A stretch of 64,000 nt of DNA, from contig NZ_POQS01000001.1 in assembly GCF_002885955.2 (NCBI RefSeq), positions 920,211 to 984,210 of the forward strand. Reading direction: 5' to 3'. The notes under the pieces are model-generated. The model worked only from the letters and a program-made list of their open reading frames with translations. It was not told the origin of the DNA and did no database searches. Shown here in pieces: positions 62,935 through 64,000 of the stretch. Each line of letters starts with the position of its first letter. Positions within the stretch are counted from its first letter, which is position 1. Position numbers and translations under genes: made by a program. The stretch comes from Achromobacter pulmonis. GTDB taxonomy: Bacteria > Pseudomonadota > Gammaproteobacteria > Burkholderiales > Burkholderiaceae_B.

Positions 62935-63065
62935 GATGATTGCGCTCGCAGGATTAGGATGGACGCGGCCGCGAAGCGGCGCGCGGATGCCTATCCTAGG
63001 GAGCGCGGGACAGTCCGTCTGCCGACGAAATGGCAGGGGCTATCTGGAAATGGACATGGGCCGGT

Positions 63066-64000
63066 TCAGGGGCGAAACGGCGCGGGGTCCAGGGGCAAGG
63101 CCACGTCCGCCATCTGGGCGGTCAGCAGCGCCGCGCTGCCGCAGGCCAGCGTGAAGCCCAGCGCGCCCTGGCCGACGTTGAGCCACAGATTGTCGGCCGC
63201 AGGGCTGCGCCCGATCAGGGGCTTGCCGGTGGGCGTGGCCGGGCGCAGGCCCGCCCACGGCACCGCCTGGCGCAGGTCCAGCGCCGGGAAGGCCTCGCGC
63301 ACCTGGCGCTTGAGCAGCGCGATGCGCGCCGGGTCGATGTCGGCGTCGGCGCTGCCGATGTCCACCATGGCCGCGATCCGCAGCATGCCGCCCACGCGGG
63401 CGTAGACGATGCGCCGTTCGTAGTCGGTCACGCTGATGCGCGGGGCCACGGAATCATCGCCGTCGGCCAGCGGCACGCTCAGGCTGTAGCCCTTGAGCGG
63501 ATACAGCGGGACGTCATGGCCCAGCGGACCGAGCAGCGCGCGCGTGCCGATGCCGGTGGCCAGCACGATGGCGTCGGCGCCGATGTCGCCCTGGCGCGTG
63601 TTCACCGCCACGATGCGGCGGCCTTCGCGCTGCAGTCCGGAAACCGGATTGGACATGACGCATTCCACGTTGCCCAGCGACTGCAGGCGCTCGAACAGCG
63701 CCTCGGTGAACTGGCGGCAATCGCCCGCCTCTTCGCTCGGCGTGTAGATGGCGCCGGCCAGGCTGCCGCCCATGCCGGCCAGCGCGGGTTCCAGCGCCAG
63801 GGTCTGGGCCGCGTCCAGCACCTGCTGCTCGGCCCCGTGCGCGGCCTGGTAGGCGACCAGCGCGCGCGCTTTCTCCAGCAGCTCGGGGCTGCGGTAGGCG
63901 ATCAGCTTGCCGTTCTTCAGGTGGCCGAAATCCAGGTTCTCCTGCTCCAGCAGGGTATGCATCACGTCGCGGCTGAGATAGGACAGGCCGGAGAGCTGGG
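63066..64000 (-). CDS. dadA: D-amino acid dehydrogenase small subunit-like FAD oxidoreductase (5' partial)
   Basis: C-terminal 311 residues of a DadA-like flavoprotein; the frame stays open to the window edge, so the N-terminal FAD motif lies outside. Visible: VMHTLLEQENLDFGHLKNGKLIAYRS, TPSEEAGDCRQFTEAL, DAIVLATGIGTRALL, PLYPLKGYSLSVPL and the C-terminal PTGKPLIGRSPAADNLWLNVG, all familiar DadA segments. Reaction: D-amino acid to 2-oxo acid plus ammonia, electrons to quinone. The 62.9-63.1 kb gap holds only a weak TAGGAT/ATCCTA inverted pair. Confidence 0.87.
   Translation of the reverse strand, partial: QLSGLSYLSRDVMHTLLEQENLDFGHLKNGKLIAYRSPELLEKARALVAYQAAHGAEQQVLDAAQTLALEPALAGMGGSLAGAIYTPSEEAGDCRQFTEALFERLQSLGNVECVMSNPVSGLQREGRRIVAVNTRQGDIGADAIVLATGIGTRALLGPLGHDVPLYPLKGYSLSVPLADGDDSVAPRISVTDYERRIVYARVGGMLRIAAMVDIGSADADIDPARIALLKRQVREAFPALDLRQAVPWAGLRPATPTGKPLIGRSPAADNLWLNVGQGALGFTLACGSAALLTAQMADVALPLDPAPFRP

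Noticed and set aside
62951..63000. TAGGAT...ATCCTA inverted pair considered as a fourth copy of the 67-bp repeat
   Set aside because: Lacks the CGCGCGTTCG and GCACCCATCC end blocks and the 67-bp length.

Overview
The window is GC-rich, densely coded DNA from a beta-proteobacterium, most likely the Bordetella/Achromobacter group (Alcaligenaceae). Evidence is five stand-alone Bug/TctC-type periplasmic binding proteins, many LysR, IclR, GntR and AraC regulators, a GTP-type PEP carboxykinase, and a quinol-type NO reductase next to copper nitrite reductase. No rRNA, tRNA, CRISPR, insertion sequence or phage gene is seen. Most intergenic gaps are under 220 bp.

Layout. 1-2.1 kb: end of a cytochrome c maturation operon (ccmG-ccmH-ccmI). 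2.1-7.2 kb: tetrathionate reductase ttrB-ttrC-ttrA on the minus strand behind a perfect FNR box. 7.3-8.8 kb: a family-6 DNA glycosylase and a pirin. 8.9-18.4 kb: organic-acid islands, namely enoyl-CoA hydratase/ADP-forming CoA ligase/Bug with IclR; a LysR facing a 3-hydroxyisobutyrate-type dehydrogenase/Bug/DUF1185 set; and another Bug. 18.5-26.1 kb: a FadR-type GntR regulator, an amidase, a branched-chain-type ABC importer and ureidoglycolate lyase, with two E. coli FadR-like operators. 26.1-26.3 kb: an inverted pair of a 67-bp dispersed repeat. 26.3-38.3 kb: methyltransferase, pckG, acyl-CoA synthetase, M20 amidohydrolase, thioredoxin-like protein, two EamA exporters, GNAT, a MocR/PdxR-type regulator, LysE and DUF72.

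38.3-45.5 kb is a denitrification island: glutathione reductase-like protein, cytochrome c, nirK, an NnrR/Dnr-type regulator, nirV and norZ. norZ has a complete sigma-54 promoter layout (three GGT-N7-ACC/T NorR-type boxes, an IHF site and a -24/-12 promoter). nirK and nirV carry TTGCG-N4-type dyads expected for NnrR, so nitrite reduction and NO reduction appear to be under separate NO-sensing controls. 45.7-50.8 kb: an Asp/Glu racemase and a Crp-type regulator facing an acyl-CoA ligase/acyl-CoA dehydrogenase pair. 50.8-54.1 kb: MFS efflux/HxlR divergon, PPOX protein and GST.

54.2-61.3 kb is a minus-strand block: LysR-AraC regulator pair, Bug, beta-keto acid cleavage enzyme, Bug, two related small unknown proteins and a LysR. 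The last codons of the AraC gene contain a 21-bp-spaced direct repeat that looks like the operator for the next operon. 61.4-64 kb: NAD(P)H/FMN oxidoreductase, EamA exporter and the C-terminal part of a D-amino acid dehydrogenase.
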